Source: Comamonadaceae bacterium
Lineage (GTDB): Bacteria > Pseudomonadota > Gammaproteobacteria > Burkholderiales > Burkholderiaceae_C
Direction of reading: 5' to 3'
Length of the DNA stretch: 52,114 nt
NCBI GenBank assembly: GCA_947373105.1
Contig: CANBWK010000010.1
Coordinates: 1 to 52,114 of the forward strand
In this document: one piece after another, positions 7,708 through 17,057 of the stretch
How the letters are laid out: every line of letters starts with the position of its first letter
Position numbering within the stretch: position 1 is the first letter of the stretch
Program-made: the position numbers and the translations under genes
The notes under the pieces: model-generated
The model's database searches: none
Seen by the model: the letters and a program-made list of their open reading frames with translations, nothing else
What the model was told of the DNA's origin: nothing

Positions 7708-8571
7708 ATGAAATTGAATTTATTGAAAAATGCACTTGCTCAAACGGTGCTGATGACGGGTATTGTGTTGCTGGGCCTGAGTGGTTGCAGCACACCCGCA
7801 CAGGAAAAATCCGTTGCCACGGGTGGTAAGACAGAGCTTTTGTGGCTGGGGCAAGCAGGTTTTCGCATCAAATCGCCTGAAGGCAAAACCATTGTCATTG
7901 ACCCCTGGCTGACCGGTGGCCCTAAAACGCCTGCGGCCATCAAAGCCGACTTTTCAGCCCTGGGCAAGATCGACCTTTTGCTCGTGACCCATGGTCACGT
8001 CGACCATTTGGGCGATGCGCCCGCCTTGGCCAAACTCAACAACACCGTGTTGTACGGCCCCGCAGACATGGTCACACCGCTCATCACCTTGGGCTTGATC
8101 CCCGCCAATTTGGGGCATCGTTTCAACAAAACCGGCAACGTCAAGCCATTGCCAGGCATCAAAGTCACTGCGGTTGCTGCGGAGCATTCATCTTTGATCG
8201 TCTTCAATAACCCTACCACTGGCAAACCCGAGTCGCATCCCGCCGGCGAAGCCATGGGCTACATCGTGGAGTTGGAAAACGGTTTCAAAATCTGGCACAT
8301 GGGCGATACCGGTTTGTTTGGCGACATGAAGTTTATTTTTGACCGCTATAAGCCAGATCTGGTGTTGATCCCGATCGGTGGCAACTTCACCATGGACCCG
8401 GAAGACGCAGCCTATGCCATGAAAAACTGGATCCCTGCCAAACAGGTTATTCCGATGCACTACAACTCCAATCCTTTAACCAAAGGCACCTTGGCAGAGT
8501 TTGAAGCCGCCATGAAGGGCAGTAGCAGCAAGGTGGTCCCGATGACCGAAGGTCAAACCCTGACGTTTTGA
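7708..8571 (+). CDS. Metallo-beta-lactamase-fold hydrolase, UPF0173-like, predicted lipoprotein
   Basis: Protein of 287 aa from the ATG at 7708, preceded by AAGGAA; an upstream in-frame ATG at 7684 is less likely because it would lengthen the n-region before the signal. The N-terminus is a lipoprotein signal with lipobox LSGC (Cys27). The rest matches UPF0173 metal-dependent hydrolases: WLGQAGFRI, DPWLTG, the metal motif THGHVDHLGD (94-103), AEHSS, HMGDTGLFGD and a late PMHYN. Most UPF0173 proteins are cytosolic and near 230 aa, so membrane anchoring in the periplasm is notable. The substrate is unknown. The divergent binding-protein gene starts 170 nt away, so both promoters should lie in 7538-7707. 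Confidence 0.85.
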   Translation: MKLNLLKNALAQTVLMTGIVLLGLSGCSTPAQEKSVATGGKTELLWLGQAGFRIKSPEGKTIVIDPWLTGGPKTPAAIKADFSALGKIDLLLVTHGHVDHLGDAPALAKLNNTVLYGPADMVTPLITLGLIPANLGHRFNKTGNVKPLPGIKVTAVAAEHSSLIVFNNPTTGKPESHPAGEAMGYIVELENGFKIWHMGDTGLFGDMKFIFDRYKPDLVLIPIGGNFTMDPEDAAYAMKNWIPAKQVIPMHYNSNPLTKGTLAEFEAAMKGSSSKVVPMTEGQTLTF

Positions 8572-8583
8572 TAAGTTCAGGTG

Positions 8584-8628
8584 TGAAATCAGGCGTATCC
8601 TAGACGTCTGATTTCATTGATGTCTAGG
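8584..8628 (+). promoter_or_regulatory. Two overlapping, mutually exclusive hairpins before the DUF1840 gene
   Basis: Hairpin A pairs TGAAATCAG (8584-8592) with CTGATTTCA (8608-8616). Hairpin B pairs CCTAGAC (8599-8605) with GTCTAGG (8622-8628). The two overlap and cannot form together. The AGG that ends hairpin B is the only Shine-Dalgarno-like triplet, 7 nt before the ATG at 8636. Hairpin A would leave it open and hairpin B would close it. Hairpin A has no U-tract, so it is not a standard terminator for the upstream gene. Confidence 0.4.
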
Positions 8629-8635
8629 TTTTCCC

Positions 8636-8977
8636 ATGTTGTACAAATTCAAATCCAAAGCCACCAGTGACTTGATCATGCTGGAGCCAGATGGCAAGCG
8701 GCTTTTGAGCATTATTCGCAACGATGATTCAAGCAAAGGCATCTTGACGCCTGAGCAGTTACCTCTGGCCATCAAGGCGCTTGAGGTGGCCATTGCTTTG
8801 GAGGAAGTCAGGGTCGCTGATGCGCTTTCAGCGCAGAAAGAGGCGGGGGCGACGCCAGAGGGCAAGGTGTCTTTTCGCGAGTCTGAAACAGTCAGTCTCA
8901 AGCGGCGTGCTCAGCCCATGCTGGAGATGTTGCGAAGAAGCTTGTCAGCCCAAGCCGATGTGGTCTGGGGCGTTTAA
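8636..8977 (+). CDS. DUF1840-family protein
   Basis: Small protein of 113 aa beginning MLYKFKSKATSDLIML, which fits the DUF1840 family found in betaproteobacteria. There are no membrane segments, signal peptide or cysteine clusters. Helix-rich stretches follow the pattern LTPEQLPLAIKALEVAIALEE, and the C-terminus (RRAQPMLEMLRRS) looks amphipathic. The function of the family is unknown to me. The gene lies 64 nt after the metallo-hydrolase gene, with overlapping inverted repeats in the gap, and ends 13 nt from the convergent DUF192 gene. Confidence 0.8.
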   Translation: MLYKFKSKATSDLIMLEPDGKRLLSIIRNDDSSKGILTPEQLPLAIKALEVAIALEEVRVADALSAQKEAGATPEGKVSFRESETVSLKRRAQPMLEMLRRSLSAQADVVWGV

Positions 8978-8990
8978 TCCGAAGTGACGC

Positions 8991-9461
8991 TCAAGGCTTG
9001 AAAGCCTGGCCCGTGAGTTTGAACCCCGCTGCGATACCGCGTTTTTTGAACCACCCCTGGTTCATCTCCAATACAAACCGGACAGGTTTTGTCGAGCAGT
9101 GTGAGTCATCAGATTGCGGCTTCATGTCGGCTAAGTTCACGATGGTGCCGTCATCTTCTACAAAGGCAGCTGTCAACGCTGTCAGTGTGTTGCGCATCCA
9201 AAAGCACTGAACCGAAGCTTGCTCAAACACAAAGAGCATGCCTTCATTGATGGGCAAATCTTTGCGCCACATGAGCCCGATTTGCCTTTGCTCAGGCGTC
9301 ATAGCCAATTGGGTGTCAATCAAATGCATCCCCGCGCCAATTTTGATGCGTTGCAACTGTGTTTGAGCTTGCCCCTGAGCTGGGCTCAAGGCAGGTGCCA
9401 TGGCGAGTGCAAGGCCGATCAAAAGAGATGTTTTGCGGACCGAAGCGCCAAATGAAAACAT
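8991..9461 (-). CDS. DUF192-family exported protein
   Basis: About 156 aa from the ATG at 9461; another ATG at 9467 is in frame and the exact start is uncertain. The N-terminus is hydrophobic (SLLIGLALAMAPALSPAQG) and looks like a signal peptide, so the mature protein is likely periplasmic. The DUF192 core is recognisable: LAMTPEQRQIGLMWRKDLPINEGMLF, then CFWMRNTLTALTAAFVEDDGTIV, and the C-terminal FVLEMNQGWFKKRGIAAG. The family is small and widespread without a firmly established role. It converges with the DUF1840 gene and starts 71 nt from the divergent icd gene. Confidence 0.85.
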   Translation of the reverse strand: MFSFGASVRKTSLLIGLALAMAPALSPAQGQAQTQLQRIKIGAGMHLIDTQLAMTPEQRQIGLMWRKDLPINEGMLFVFEQASVQCFWMRNTLTALTAAFVEDDGTIVNLADMKPQSDDSHCSTKPVRFVLEMNQGWFKKRGIAAGFKLTGQAFKP

Positions 9462-9532
9462 GAACATTCCATCCAAAAGGGGTCAAGGCTGGAGTGTAAA
9501 CTGAGCCATTGCCATCTGACAAAAACAAGCTC

Positions 9533-10783
9533 ATGTCTTCATTCATTCAAGTCCCGCCACAAGGCCAAAAAATCACAGTCAATGCGGACATGACCCTGAA
9601 TGTGCCCTCGATGCCCATCATCCCTTTTATTGAAGGGGATGGCACAGGGCGTGACATCACCCCCGTGATGATCCGTGTGGTCGATGCTGCTGTGAGCAAA
9701 GTCTATGCTGGAGCCCGTCAAATTCAGTGGATGGAAGTGTTTGCGGGTGAAAAAGCGATTGCACTCTATGGTGATCATGTGGGCTTGCCCGCAGAAACGC
9801 TGGCCGCCTTGAAGGACTATGTCGTTTCAATCAAAGGCCCGCTCACCACGCCCGTCGGAGGCGGTATCCGCTCGCTGAACGTCACTTTGCGTCAAGCGCT
9901 GGATTTGTATGTTTGCCAGCGTCCCGTCAGGTATTTTTCGGGTGTCCCATCGCCGCTCAAAGAACCTGAAAAAACCAACATGGTGATCTTCCGAGAAAAT
10001 TCGGAAGATATTTACGCCGGCATTGAGTTCGAAGCCGAGAGCGAAGGCGCCCAAAAACTGATTCAATTTTTGACCGTTGAGATGGGGCACAAATTGCGGT
10101 TCCCCGGCACATCGGGCATTGGCATCAAACCCGTTTCGCGCGAAGGCACCGAGCGCTTGATGCGCAAAGCCATTCAGTACGCGATTGATCACAACAAACC
10201 CAGTGTGACAGTGGTGCATAAAGGCAACATCATGAAATACACCGAGGGTGCATTCCGCGATTGGGCCTATGCCTTGGCGCAAAAAGAATTTGGTGCTGTC
10301 TTGATTGACCACGGTCCCTGGTGCCAGCTAAAAAATCCCAAAACCGGCAAACCGATTGTGGTCAAAGATGTGATTGCTGATGCTTTTTTGCAACAAATAT
10401 TGATGAGACCAGCCGAATATGCGGTGGTGGCGACCCTGAATCTGAATGGTGACTATTTGTCCGATGCGTTGGCCGCGCAGGTCGGTGGCATTGGCATTGC
10501 ACCGGGTGCTAATTTGTCGGATTCGGTGGCTTGTTTTGAGGCCACCCACGGTACTTCCCCCAAATATGCAGGTAAAGACTACGTCAACCCCGGCTCCATG
10601 ATCTTGTCAGCCGAGATGATGCTGCGTCACATGGGCTGGTGTGAGGCGGCAGACTTGATTATCTCGGCCATGGAAAACGCCGTTGCCAGTAAGCGAGTGA
10701 CTTACGACTTTGCGCGCTTGATGGACGGCGCCACCCAAGTCAGTTGCTCTGGCTTTGGGCAGGAAATGATCGATCAGATGTGA
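9533..10783 (+). CDS. icd: NADP-dependent isocitrate dehydrogenase
   Basis: TCA-cycle enzyme oxidatively decarboxylating isocitrate to 2-oxoglutarate with NADP reduction. The ATG at 9533 gives 416 aa, the length of the E. coli enzyme; an in-frame start at 9509 would add eight unconserved residues. The substrate loop RSLNVTLR (113-120) carries Ser114, equivalent to the E. coli serine phosphorylated by Ace[10 protein letters not shown] holds the Lys-Tyr pair that selects NADP, and VNPGSMILS follows as in the family. The 3' end overlaps the convergent cold-shock gene by 10 nt. It is likely monocistronic, with its promoter in the short gap after 9461; the ribosome-binding site is weak. Confidence 0.97.
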   Translation: MSSFIQVPPQGQKITVNADMTLNVPSMPIIPFIEGDGTGRDITPVMIRVVDAAVSKVYAGARQIQWMEVFAGEKAIALYGDHVGLPAETLAALKDYVVSIKGPLTTPVGGGIRSLNVTLRQALDLYVCQRPVRYFSGVPSPLKEPEKTNMVIFRENSEDIYAGIEFEAESEGAQKLIQFLTVEMGHKLRFPGTSGIGIKPVSREGTERLMRKAIQYAIDHNKPSVTVVHKGNIMKYTEGAFRDWAYALAQKEFGAVLIDHGPWCQLKNPKTGKPIVVKDVIADAFLQQILMRPAEYAVVATLNLNGDYLSDALAAQVGGIGIAPGANLSDSVACFEATHGTSPKYAGKDYVNPGSMILSAEMMLRHMGWCEAADLIISAMENAVASKRVTYDFARLMDGATQVSCSGFGQEMIDQM

Positions 10784-11013
10784 TCAGTAGCGGGGGTGCC
10801 TGTGGAGGGCGTTTCGTCTTGGATATTGACGGCCGTCAGGCCCTTGGGCCCATCGGCGATGTCAAATGTGACCCGGTTACCTTCTTTCAGGCTTTTGTAG
10901 CCCTCCATGGTGATGGCTGAAAAATGCGCAAAAACGTCTTCTCCACCGCCATCAGGCGAGATGAAGCCAAATCCTTTTGCGTCATTGAACCATTTCACTT
11001 TTCCTGATGCCAT
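10774..11013 (-). CDS. Cold-shock-domain protein, CspA family
   Basis: Single-stranded nucleic-acid-binding OB-fold protein of 79 aa. RNP1 is KGFGFI (13-18) and RNP2 is DVFAHF (26-31), with the typical start [11 protein letters not shown]. After the roughly 67-residue cold-shock domain there is a short Thr/Pro-rich tail. GGAGAC precedes the ATG at good spacing. On the minus strand a TTGACA (11065-11070) lies about 50 nt upstream, but its best -10 partner is poor. Whether it is cold-induced or constitutive cannot be told from the sequence. The last 10 nt overlap the end of icd on the opposite strand. Confidence 0.95.
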   Translation of the reverse strand: MASGKVKWFNDAKGFGFISPDGGGEDVFAHFSAITMEGYKSLKEGNRVTFDIADGPKGLTAVNIQDETPSTGTPATDHI

Positions 11014-11193
11014 GCTTGTCTCCGACTTTTTTGTGGCTTCAGTGTTGCTGTCACCGGGTTAAATTGTCAATTCGCACTTTTCCTAAGCCTGCGCGCCTAA
11101 TCCGATGTCATTTGTGAAAATTGTTGCACTTTTTGGCAAGGTCATTGGCACCGCATGCCAAGAATGGGCCTCAGGGTCGATAGAATGAAATTT

Positions 11194-11553
11194 ATGGCAA
11201 CTCGAAAACCTGTTTCCCCTGCGATAACCCCCCAACCCAACCGATCGACGGACGGTGGTGATGCTTTGGTACTGGACCGCATCACCGAAAAGGTCAAACC
11301 ACCCCAAATGTTCCAGGTTCTCATGCTGAATGACGATTTCACACCCATGGAGTTTGTGGTGTTGGTCATTCAGGAATTCTTCAGCAAAGACCGTGAATCG
11401 GCCACCCAAATCATGCTCAAGATACATTTAGACGGCAAAGCCGTTTGCGGCGTGTACTCCAAAGATGTGGCAGCCACCAAGGTGGACCAGGTTCTGGATG
11501 CGGCCAAGCAAGCGGGACACCCCTTGCAATGTGTTTCTGAGCCTGTTGAATAA
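11194..11553 (+). CDS. clpS: ATP-dependent Clp protease adaptor ClpS
   Basis: N-recognin that delivers N-end-rule substrates to ClpAP. I use the ATG at 11194 (119 aa, start MATRKPV), the form usual in this bacterial group; in-frame ATGs at 11155 and 11185 exist. The Pro-rich flexible N-terminal arm, needed for ClpA interaction, is followed by the core [22 protein letters not shown]. The Asn-Asp-Asp of this core forms the pocket for the substrate alpha-amine. [25 protein letters not shown] helices follow in the expected order. clpA begins 58 nt downstream, consistent with a clpS-clpA operon. Confidence 0.95.
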   Translation: MATRKPVSPAITPQPNRSTDGGDALVLDRITEKVKPPQMFQVLMLNDDFTPMEFVVLVIQEFFSKDRESATQIMLKIHLDGKAVCGVYSKDVAATKVDQVLDAAKQAGHPLQCVSEPVE

Positions 11554-11611
11554 ACCAAATCTGCCCCAAAGTAACCCCTATTCACCCCTAGAGAAGGCAT
11601 AAGGAAATCAC

Positions 11612-13936
11612 ATGATTGCCCAAGAACTTGAAGTTAGCTTGCACATGGCCTTCGTGGAAGCGCGTCAGCAACGCCATGAGTTCATCACGGTGGAGCATTT
11701 GCTGCTCGCCCTGTTGGACAACCCCAGCGCTGCAGAAGTATTACGCGCCTGTTCAGCCAACATTGACGACCTGCGCAAATCGCTGGCCGGCTTCATCAAA
11801 GACAACACCCCTCAGGTGGCTGGCACCGAAGAGGTGGACACACAGCCCACCCTGGGCTTTCAGCGCGTGATTCAGCGTGCCATCATGCATGTGCAATCCA
11901 CCGGCAATGGCAAAAAAGAAGTCACCGGTGCCAATGTGTTGGTTGCCATTTTTGGTGAAAAAGACTCGCATGCGGTGTACTACCTCCACCAGCAAGGCAT
12001 CACGCGTTTGGATGTGGTCAACTTCATTGCCCACGGCATCCGCAAGAGTGACCCGCCTGAAGCCGCCAAGCCAGATACGCCCAGCAACCCCGAAGCCGAA
12101 GAGCAGGGCGGTGGCGAGCGCAACGAAAAAGCGTCACCGCTGGAGCAGTACACCCAAAACCTGAATCAAGCGGCCAAAGACGGCAAGATCGACCCCCTGA
12201 TCGGTCGTGAATATGAGGTGGAGCGCACGATCCAGATCTTGTGCCGTCGCCGCAAAAACAACCCCCTGTTGGTCGGTGAGGCCGGTGTGGGCAAAACCGC
12301 CATTGCAGAGGGCCTGGCCTGGCGCATCACCCAAGGTACCGTGCCCGAAATCCTGGCTGAAGCCAACGTGTATTCGCTCGACATGGGCGCTTTGTTGGCC
12401 GGCACCAAGTACCGTGGCGACTTTGAACAACGCCTCAAAGGCGTGCTCAAAGCCCTCAAAGACAAGCCCAATGGCATTTTGTTCATCGATGAGATTCACA
12501 CCCTGATCGGTGCAGGCGCTGCTTCGGGCGGAACCCTGGACGCGTCCAACCTGCTCAAGCCTGCTTTGTCCAATGGGCAACTCAAATGCATCGGTGCCAC
12601 CACCTTCACCGAGTACCGTGGCATTTTCGAAAAAGACGCCGCTTTGTCACGCCGCTTCCAGAAAGTCGATGTGGTTGAGCCGACGGTGTCTGAAACAGTG
12701 GACATACTCAAAGGCCTGAAGTCGCGTTTTGAAGAGCACCACAACGTCAAATACGCTGTAGCCGCTTTGCAGGCCGCCGCCGAGTTGTCGGCCAAGTTCA
12801 TCAACGACCGCCATTTGCCCGACAAGGCGATTGACGTGATCGACGAAGCCGGTGCCGCACAGCGCATCATGGTCGCCTCCAAGCGCAAAAAGACCATTGG
12901 CAAGGCTGAGATCGAAGACATCGTGGCCAAGATTGCCCGGATTCCGCCGGCCAATGTCTCCAACGACGACCGCAGCAAGCTGCAAACCATCGAGCGCGAC
13001 TTAAAAAGCGTGGTCTTTGGCCAAGACAAAGCCCTCGAAGTGCTGGCCTCGTCCGTCAAGATGGCCCGCTCAGGTTTGGGTAAAACTGACAAGCCGATTG
13101 GCTCCTTTTTGTTCTCTGGCCCCACCGGCGTGGGCAAAACCGAAGCGGCCAAACAACTGGCCTACATCTTGGGCATCGAGCTCATCCGCTTTGACATGTC
13201 TGAGTACATGGAACGCCATGCGGTCAGCCGCTTGATCGGTGCGCCTCCGGGCTATGTCGGCTTTGACCAAGGCGGCCTGCTGACCGAAGCGGTCACCAAA
13301 AAGCCGCATTGCGTGCTCTTGCTCGACGAAATCGAAAAAGCCCACCCAGACATCTACAACGTGCTCTTGCAGGTGATGGACCACGGCACCTTGACCGACA
13401 ACAACGGACGCAAAGCCGACTTCCGCAACGTGATCATCATCATGACCACCAACGCGGGTGCCGAGACGATGAACAAGGCCACCATTGGCTTTACGAATCC
13501 GCGTCAGGCGGGTGACGAAATGGGCGACATCAAGCGCCTGTTCACCCCTGAGTTCCGTAACCGCTTGGATTCGATGGTCAGCTTTAAAGCGCTGGACGAA
13601 AACGTCATCATGCGCGTGGTTGATAAATTCTTGCTGCAACTGGAAACCCAGTTGTCCGAGAAAAAAGTGGACGTCACATTCACCGACAAACTGCGCAAAT
13701 TCTTGGCCAAGAAGGGCTTCGATCCGCTCATGGGCGCCCGCCCGATGCAGCGCTTGATTCAGGACACGATTCGCAAGGCCCTGGCCGACGAGCTGCTCTT
13801 TGGCCGCCTGATCGACGGCGGCCGCCTGGAGGTGGACATCGACGACAAAGACGAAGTCTTGCTGGACATCACGCCGCTGCCCAAGAAAGAGGGTCGATCG
13901 GCCAAGTCGGAGCCTACGGAGCCGGCAGAGGCTTAA
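11612..13936 (+). CDS. clpA: ATP-dependent Clp protease ATP-binding subunit ClpA
   Basis: AAA+ unfoldase partner of ClpP, 774 aa, close to the family length of about 758. The order is a Clp_N double repeat (about 1-145) with a Glu/Gly-rich linker, D1 ATPase with Walker A GEAGVGKT (222-229) and Walker [11 protein letters not shown], then D2 ATPase with Walker A GPTGVGKT (503-510) and Walker [11 protein letters not shown]. The ClpP-docking loop is IGF (625-627), equivalent to IGL in E. coli ClpA, which separates it from Clp[10 protein letters not shown] and the C-terminal [11 protein letters not shown] are also present. GAAGGCATAAGGAAAT precedes the start. A strong intrinsic terminator follows the stop by 19 nt. 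Confidence 0.97.
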   Translation: MIAQELEVSLHMAFVEARQQRHEFITVEHLLLALLDNPSAAEVLRACSANIDDLRKSLAGFIKDNTPQVAGTEEVDTQPTLGFQRVIQRAIMHVQSTGNGKKEVTGANVLVAIFGEKDSHAVYYLHQQGITRLDVVNFIAHGIRKSDPPEAAKPDTPSNPEAEEQGGGERNEKASPLEQYTQNLNQAAKDGKIDPLIGREYEVERTIQILCRRRKNNPLLVGEAGVGKTAIAEGLAWRITQGTVPEILAEANVYSLDMGALLAGTKYRGDFEQRLKGVLKALKDKPNGILFIDEIHTLIGAGAASGGTLDASNLLKPALSNGQLKCIGATTFTEYRGIFEKDAALSRRFQKVDVVEPTVSETVDILKGLKSRFEEHHNVKYAVAALQAAAELSAKFINDRHLPDKAIDVIDEAGAAQRIMVASKRKKTIGKAEIEDIVAKIARIPPANVSNDDRSKLQTIERDLKSVVFGQDKALEVLASSVKMARSGLGKTDKPIGSFLFSGPTGVGKTEAAKQLAYILGIELIRFDMSEYMERHAVSRLIGAPPGYVGFDQGGLLTEAVTKKPHCVLLLDEIEKAHPDIYNVLLQVMDHGTLTDNNGRKADFRNVIIIMTTNAGAETMNKATIGFTNPRQAGDEMGDIKRLFTPEFRNRLDSMVSFKALDENVIMRVVDKFLLQLETQLSEKKVDVTFTDKLRKFLAKKGFDPLMGARPMQRLIQDTIRKALADELLFGRLIDGGRLEVDIDDKDEVLLDITPLPKKEGRSAKSEPTEPAEA

Positions 13937-13955
13937 AGCCCAGCTGAAATGAACT

Positions 13956-13989
13956 AACCGCCAACTCAGAAATGATTGGCGGTTTTTTT
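13956..13989 (+). terminator. Intrinsic terminator after clpA
   Basis: A perfect 9-bp stem, AACCGCCAA (13956-13964) and TTGGCGGTT (13976-13984), with an 11-nt loop runs straight into seven T residues. It closes the clpS-clpA transcript and isolates the toxin-antitoxin pair downstream. Confidence 0.9.
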
Positions 13990-14056
13990 GTGACTGTTTG
14001 AGAAGTACGGGAGAATTGATGTCCGCTATAAGTGCTTGCCGGTACGGGCTCTGGTC

Positions 14057-14085
14057 TTGACGATCAATGCGTGTGGGACTAACAT
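14057..14085 (+). promoter_or_regulatory. Predicted sigma70 promoter of the MazE/MazF-type pair
   Basis: TTGACG (-35, 14057-14062), a 17-nt spacer and TAACAT (-10, 14080-14085) match consensus at 5/6 and 4/6. Transcription would begin near 14092, just inside a perfect 8-bp palindrome GTTGCAAC (14087-14094) that could serve as an operator for autoregulation. The operator idea is inference. Confidence 0.6.
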
Positions 14086-14105
14086 TGTTGCAACTGGAGA
14101 ATTTC

Positions 14106-14360
14106 ATGGAAATTGCTATTCGCAACATCGGTAACAGCAAAGGTGTGGTGTTACCTAAGCCGTTTCTGGCCCAGGTCGGGCTGGACGGTCAGTCAACAGC
14201 CATCATCGAAGTCGAAAATGGTTCTATCGTCCTGCGCAAGCCCGCCCAGACCGTTCGTGCGGGCTGGGCGGAGGCGGCGGCGGTTTTGTCAGCAAAAGGG
14301 GGGGGTGATCTGCTGATGGGAGAGTTCGGAAATGTGGACGACGCGGAGTTGAGCTGGTGA
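14106..14360 (+). CDS. MazE/PemI-type antitoxin, AbrB/SpoVT swapped-hairpin family
   Basis: Antitoxin of 84 aa from the ATG at 14106, which has GGAG at good spacing; an upstream in-frame ATG at 14067 has none. The N-terminal half (MEIAIRNIGNSKGVVLPKPFL and ENGSIVLRKP) is the DNA-binding swapped-hairpin domain that normally represses its own promoter. The C-terminal 35 residues (GWAEAAAVLSAKG through NVDDAELSW) are acidic at the end and should wrap the toxin. The toxin gene overlaps the stop by 4 nt (GTGA), typical of coupled antitoxin-toxin synthesis. The chromosomal setting is between clpA and a HerA-like gene. Confidence 0.9.
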   Translation: MEIAIRNIGNSKGVVLPKPFLAQVGLDGQSTAIIEVENGSIVLRKPAQTVRAGWAEAAAVLSAKGGGDLLMGEFGNVDDAELSW

Positions 14361-14674
14361 AGCGCGGTGAAATTTGGCTCGTGAACTTGGACCCGACAGT
14401 GGGCAGTGAAATCAAGAAGTCACGCCCCTGCGTTGTGGTATCTCCGGCAGAGTTGAATGACAATCTGCGAACAGTGATCGTTGCGCCCATGACTTCAAGG
14501 GGTTATGCCGCTCCGTTTCGAGTGCCTGTCACGCATGCTGGCGTCAAGGGCTTGATCGTGTTGGACCAGCTTCGTACTGTGGACAAGGCACGGCTGGTCA
14601 AACGGATGAGCGCAGTGTCCCCAAAGACATTGACTACCGCGTTGACAACCCTTCAAGAGATATTCGCAGCGTAA
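14357..14674 (+). CDS. MazF/PemK-family endoribonuclease toxin
   Basis: Sequence-specific mRNA interferase of 105 aa beginning at GTG within the antitoxin stop. Diagnostic elements are RGEIWLVNLDPTVGSEIKKSRP, where the Arg and the GSEI-KxRP strand form the RNA-binding face. These are followed by VVSPAELN, APMTS, and the LDQLRTVDKARL motif of the second conserved block. Length and motif spacing fit an intact toxin with no frameshift. It should be neutralised by the preceding gene product. The cleavage site cannot be predicted from sequence alone. Confidence 0.92.
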   Translation: MKRGEIWLVNLDPTVGSEIKKSRPCVVVSPAELNDNLRTVIVAPMTSRGYAAPFRVPVTHAGVKGLIVLDQLRTVDKARLVKRMSAVSPKTLTTALTTLQEIFAA

Positions 14675-14717
14675 AAGTCCTGTGCTGTCCACTTCATTCT
14701 GAAGGGGCGGATTGCCT

Positions 14718-16253
14718 TTAACGCCGCCTTCCACCGCCTCCCAGCAGCGACCCCAGCACCCCCCGCACAATCTCACGGCCTATTGACGAGCCCACGGTTC
14801 GCACCGCGCTTTTGACCACCAGTTGGGCAATGCCGTCGCGGTGGCCGCCGCGTGGGCCGTCGGTGCCAAACAGCAAGTTGGACATGCTGCCCATCAGGCC
14901 ACCGCTGGAGGGCGCTAGTTCGGTTGTTCCGGCTTGCTGTGGAAGGCCTGCGGCCGATGCAGCTGCGGCACTCAAGCTCGCACCTTTGGCTTTGAGGACT
15001 TCGTAGGCCGATTCGCGGTCCAGCATTTGTTCGTAAACACCAGCCACTAAAGAGTTGTCTCGCAGGGCTTTGCGTTGCTCGGGCGTGATGGGGCCAATCT
15101 GGCTGCCCGGGGGCACCACAAATACGCGTTCGGTTTCGGTCGGTCGACCTTTGTCATCCAGAAAACTAATCAAGGCCTCGCCAACGGCCAATTCGGTAAT
15201 GGCCGCCTCAATGTCCAGTCCGGCTTTGGGGCGCATGGTTTGCGCTGAGGCCTTGACCGCTTTTTGATCGCGCGGTGTGAAGGCACGCAAGGCGTGCTGA
15301 ACACGGTTGCCTAATTGGCCTAAAACAGCATCCGGAATGTCCAGCGGGTTTTGCGTCACAAAATACACACCCACACCTTTGGAGCGCACCAGGCGCACCA
15401 CCAGCTCAATCCGGTCGACCAAGGCTTTGGGCGCTTCGTTGAACAGCAAATGCGCTTCGTCAAAAAAGAACACCAGTTTGGGTTTGTCGGGATCGCCGAT
15501 TTCGGGCAGTTGCTCAAACAGCTCAGACAGCATCCACAGCAAGAAGGTGGCGTACAAACGGGGCGAATTAAGCAGCTTGTCGGCGGCCAGGATGTTGATC
15601 ACACCTTGGTTGTCCACGGTCTGCATGAAGTCCTGGATATTGAGCATCGGCTCACCGCAGAACTGGTCGCCGCCTTGCTGTTCAATTTGCAGTAACCCGC
15701 GCTGGATGGCACCAATGCTGGCCGCGCTGATGTTGCCGTAGTCGGTGGTGAATTCTTTGGCGTGCTCTCCCACATGGCTCAACATGCTGCGTAGGTCTTT
15801 CATGTCGAGCAGCAACAAACCATTGTCATCGGCGATTTTGAAGACCAAATTCAGCACGCCCGCTTGGGTCTCGTTCAGGTTGAGCATGCGCGTGAGCAGC
15901 AGGGGGCCCATGTCACTGATGGTGGCCCGTACCGGATGGCCTTGCTCGCCAAACACATCCCATAGGGTGGTGGGGCAGGCGGTTGGTTCGGGGGGCGTGA
16001 TGCCTCGGTTCGCCAACGATTCGGCGAGTTTGCCCCCGATGTGTCCGGTTTGACTGATGCCCGTCAGGTCACCTTTGACATCCGCCATGAAGACCGGCAC
16101 GCCTATGGCAGAGAAGCTTTCGGCCAGTTTTTGCAGTGTGACTGTTTTGCCGGTGCCCGTGGCGCCCGTGATCAAACCATGGCGATTGGCCAAGCGGGCC
16201 AAGAGTTCACATTCGGTTTTGGCGTTGCGGGCGATGAGCATGGAATCTGACAT
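14718..16253 (-). CDS. HerA/YjgR-like P-loop ATPase (DUF853 family)
   Basis: Cytosolic ATPase of 511 aa. The Walker A GATGTGKT (30-37) follows NRHGLI, and [24 protein letters not shown] and the Walker B region [18 protein letters not shown] appear in the order seen in YjgR/DUF853 proteins. [37 protein letters not shown] is the conserved C-terminal ATPase block. The family is related to HerA/FtsK helicases, but the cellular job of YjgR is not established. The C-terminus ends in a Gly/Arg-rich tail. It is transcribed toward the MazF gene (convergent, 43 nt apart) and divergently from yebC, with 67 nt between the starts. Confidence 0.9.
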   Translation of the reverse strand: MSDSMLIARNAKTECELLARLANRHGLITGATGTGKTVTLQKLAESFSAIGVPVFMADVKGDLTGISQTGHIGGKLAESLANRGITPPEPTACPTTLWDVFGEQGHPVRATISDMGPLLLTRMLNLNETQAGVLNLVFKIADDNGLLLLDMKDLRSMLSHVGEHAKEFTTDYGNISAASIGAIQRGLLQIEQQGGDQFCGEPMLNIQDFMQTVDNQGVINILAADKLLNSPRLYATFLLWMLSELFEQLPEIGDPDKPKLVFFFDEAHLLFNEAPKALVDRIELVVRLVRSKGVGVYFVTQNPLDIPDAVLGQLGNRVQHALRAFTPRDQKAVKASAQTMRPKAGLDIEAAITELAVGEALISFLDDKGRPTETERVFVVPPGSQIGPITPEQRKALRDNSLVAGVYEQMLDRESAYEVLKAKGASLSAAAASAAGLPQQAGTTELAPSSGGLMGSMSNLLFGTDGPRGGHRDGIAQLVVKSAVRTVGSSIGREIVRGVLGSLLGGGGRRR

Positions 16254-16320
16254 AAGCTCCCTTTTGCGGTGAAAGTAAAATTACAGACTGTAGATTAAAT
16301 CAAGAACCAAGGAAACGACG

Positions 16321-17046
16321 ATGGCTGGCCACAGTAAATGGGCGAATATTCAGCACCGCAAGGGCAGACAAGACGAAAAACGCCAGCGCATCTGGACCCG
16401 GGTTGTTCGCGAAATCATGGTGGCAGCCCGAACAGGCGGGGGCGATGTCTCCGCCAACCCGCGTTTGCGACTGGCCATTGAAAAGGCGAAAGCGGCCAAC
16501 ATGCCGGCCGACACCATCAAGCGCAACGTCGACAAAGCGACCGGTAACCTCGAAGGCGTCAGTTATGAAGAAATTCGCTATGAAGGCTACGGCATCGGCG
16601 GCGCGGCGGTGATTGTGGACACCATGACCGACAACCACGTTCGCACCGTGGCCGAGGTGCGGCATGCTTTCAGCAAATACGGGGGCAACCTGGGCACAGA
16701 TGGATCGGTGGCTTTTCAGTTTAAAAACTGTGGGCAATTGATTTTTGCGCCGGGCACCAATGAAGACAAAGTCATGGACGTGGCTTTGGAGGCGGGTGCC
16801 GAAGATGTCATCACGGACGAAGAGGGCGCTATTGAGGTACTCACTTTGCCCCTTGAGTTTGAAGCCGTAAAAAACGCCCTTGAAGCTGCAGGCCTGGTGC
16901 CCGACATGGCCGAGGTCACGATGCGGGCAGAAAACTCGATTGCGTTGGCTGGGGATGACGCCGCACGCATGCAAAAACTGCTGGATGTGCTGGAAGATCT
17001 GGACGATGTGCAAAACGTCTTTCATAACGCAGAAATTTCGGAATAA
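16321..17046 (+). CDS. YebC/PmpR-family protein
   Basis: Protein of 241 aa beginning [18 protein letters not shown], the invariant YebC signature. Then come [20 protein letters not shown] and the acidic domain-3 segment ending [15 protein letters not shown]. Members act as DNA-binding regulators or, by later reports for the family, help ribosomes through difficult polyproline-type stretches. I cannot tell which applies here. AAGGAAAC precedes the ATG. It leads a run of same-strand housekeeping genes, with purD only 11 nt downstream. An 11-nt palindrome TACAGACTGTA lies in its upstream gap near 16285-16295. Confidence 0.95.
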   Translation: MAGHSKWANIQHRKGRQDEKRQRIWTRVVREIMVAARTGGGDVSANPRLRLAIEKAKAANMPADTIKRNVDKATGNLEGVSYEEIRYEGYGIGGAAVIVDTMTDNHVRTVAEVRHAFSKYGGNLGTDGSVAFQFKNCGQLIFAPGTNEDKVMDVALEAGAEDVITDEEGAIEVLTLPLEFEAVKNALEAAGLVPDMAEVTMRAENSIALAGDDAARMQKLLDVLEDLDDVQNVFHNAEISE

Positions 17047-17057
17047 GGGCCGTTGTC

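Noticed and set aside
13070..14140. 356-codon open frame antisense to the second half of clpA
   Set aside because: It mirrors a highly conserved gene, its translation has no recognisable domain, and its codon pattern is what the opposite strand of clpA would give.
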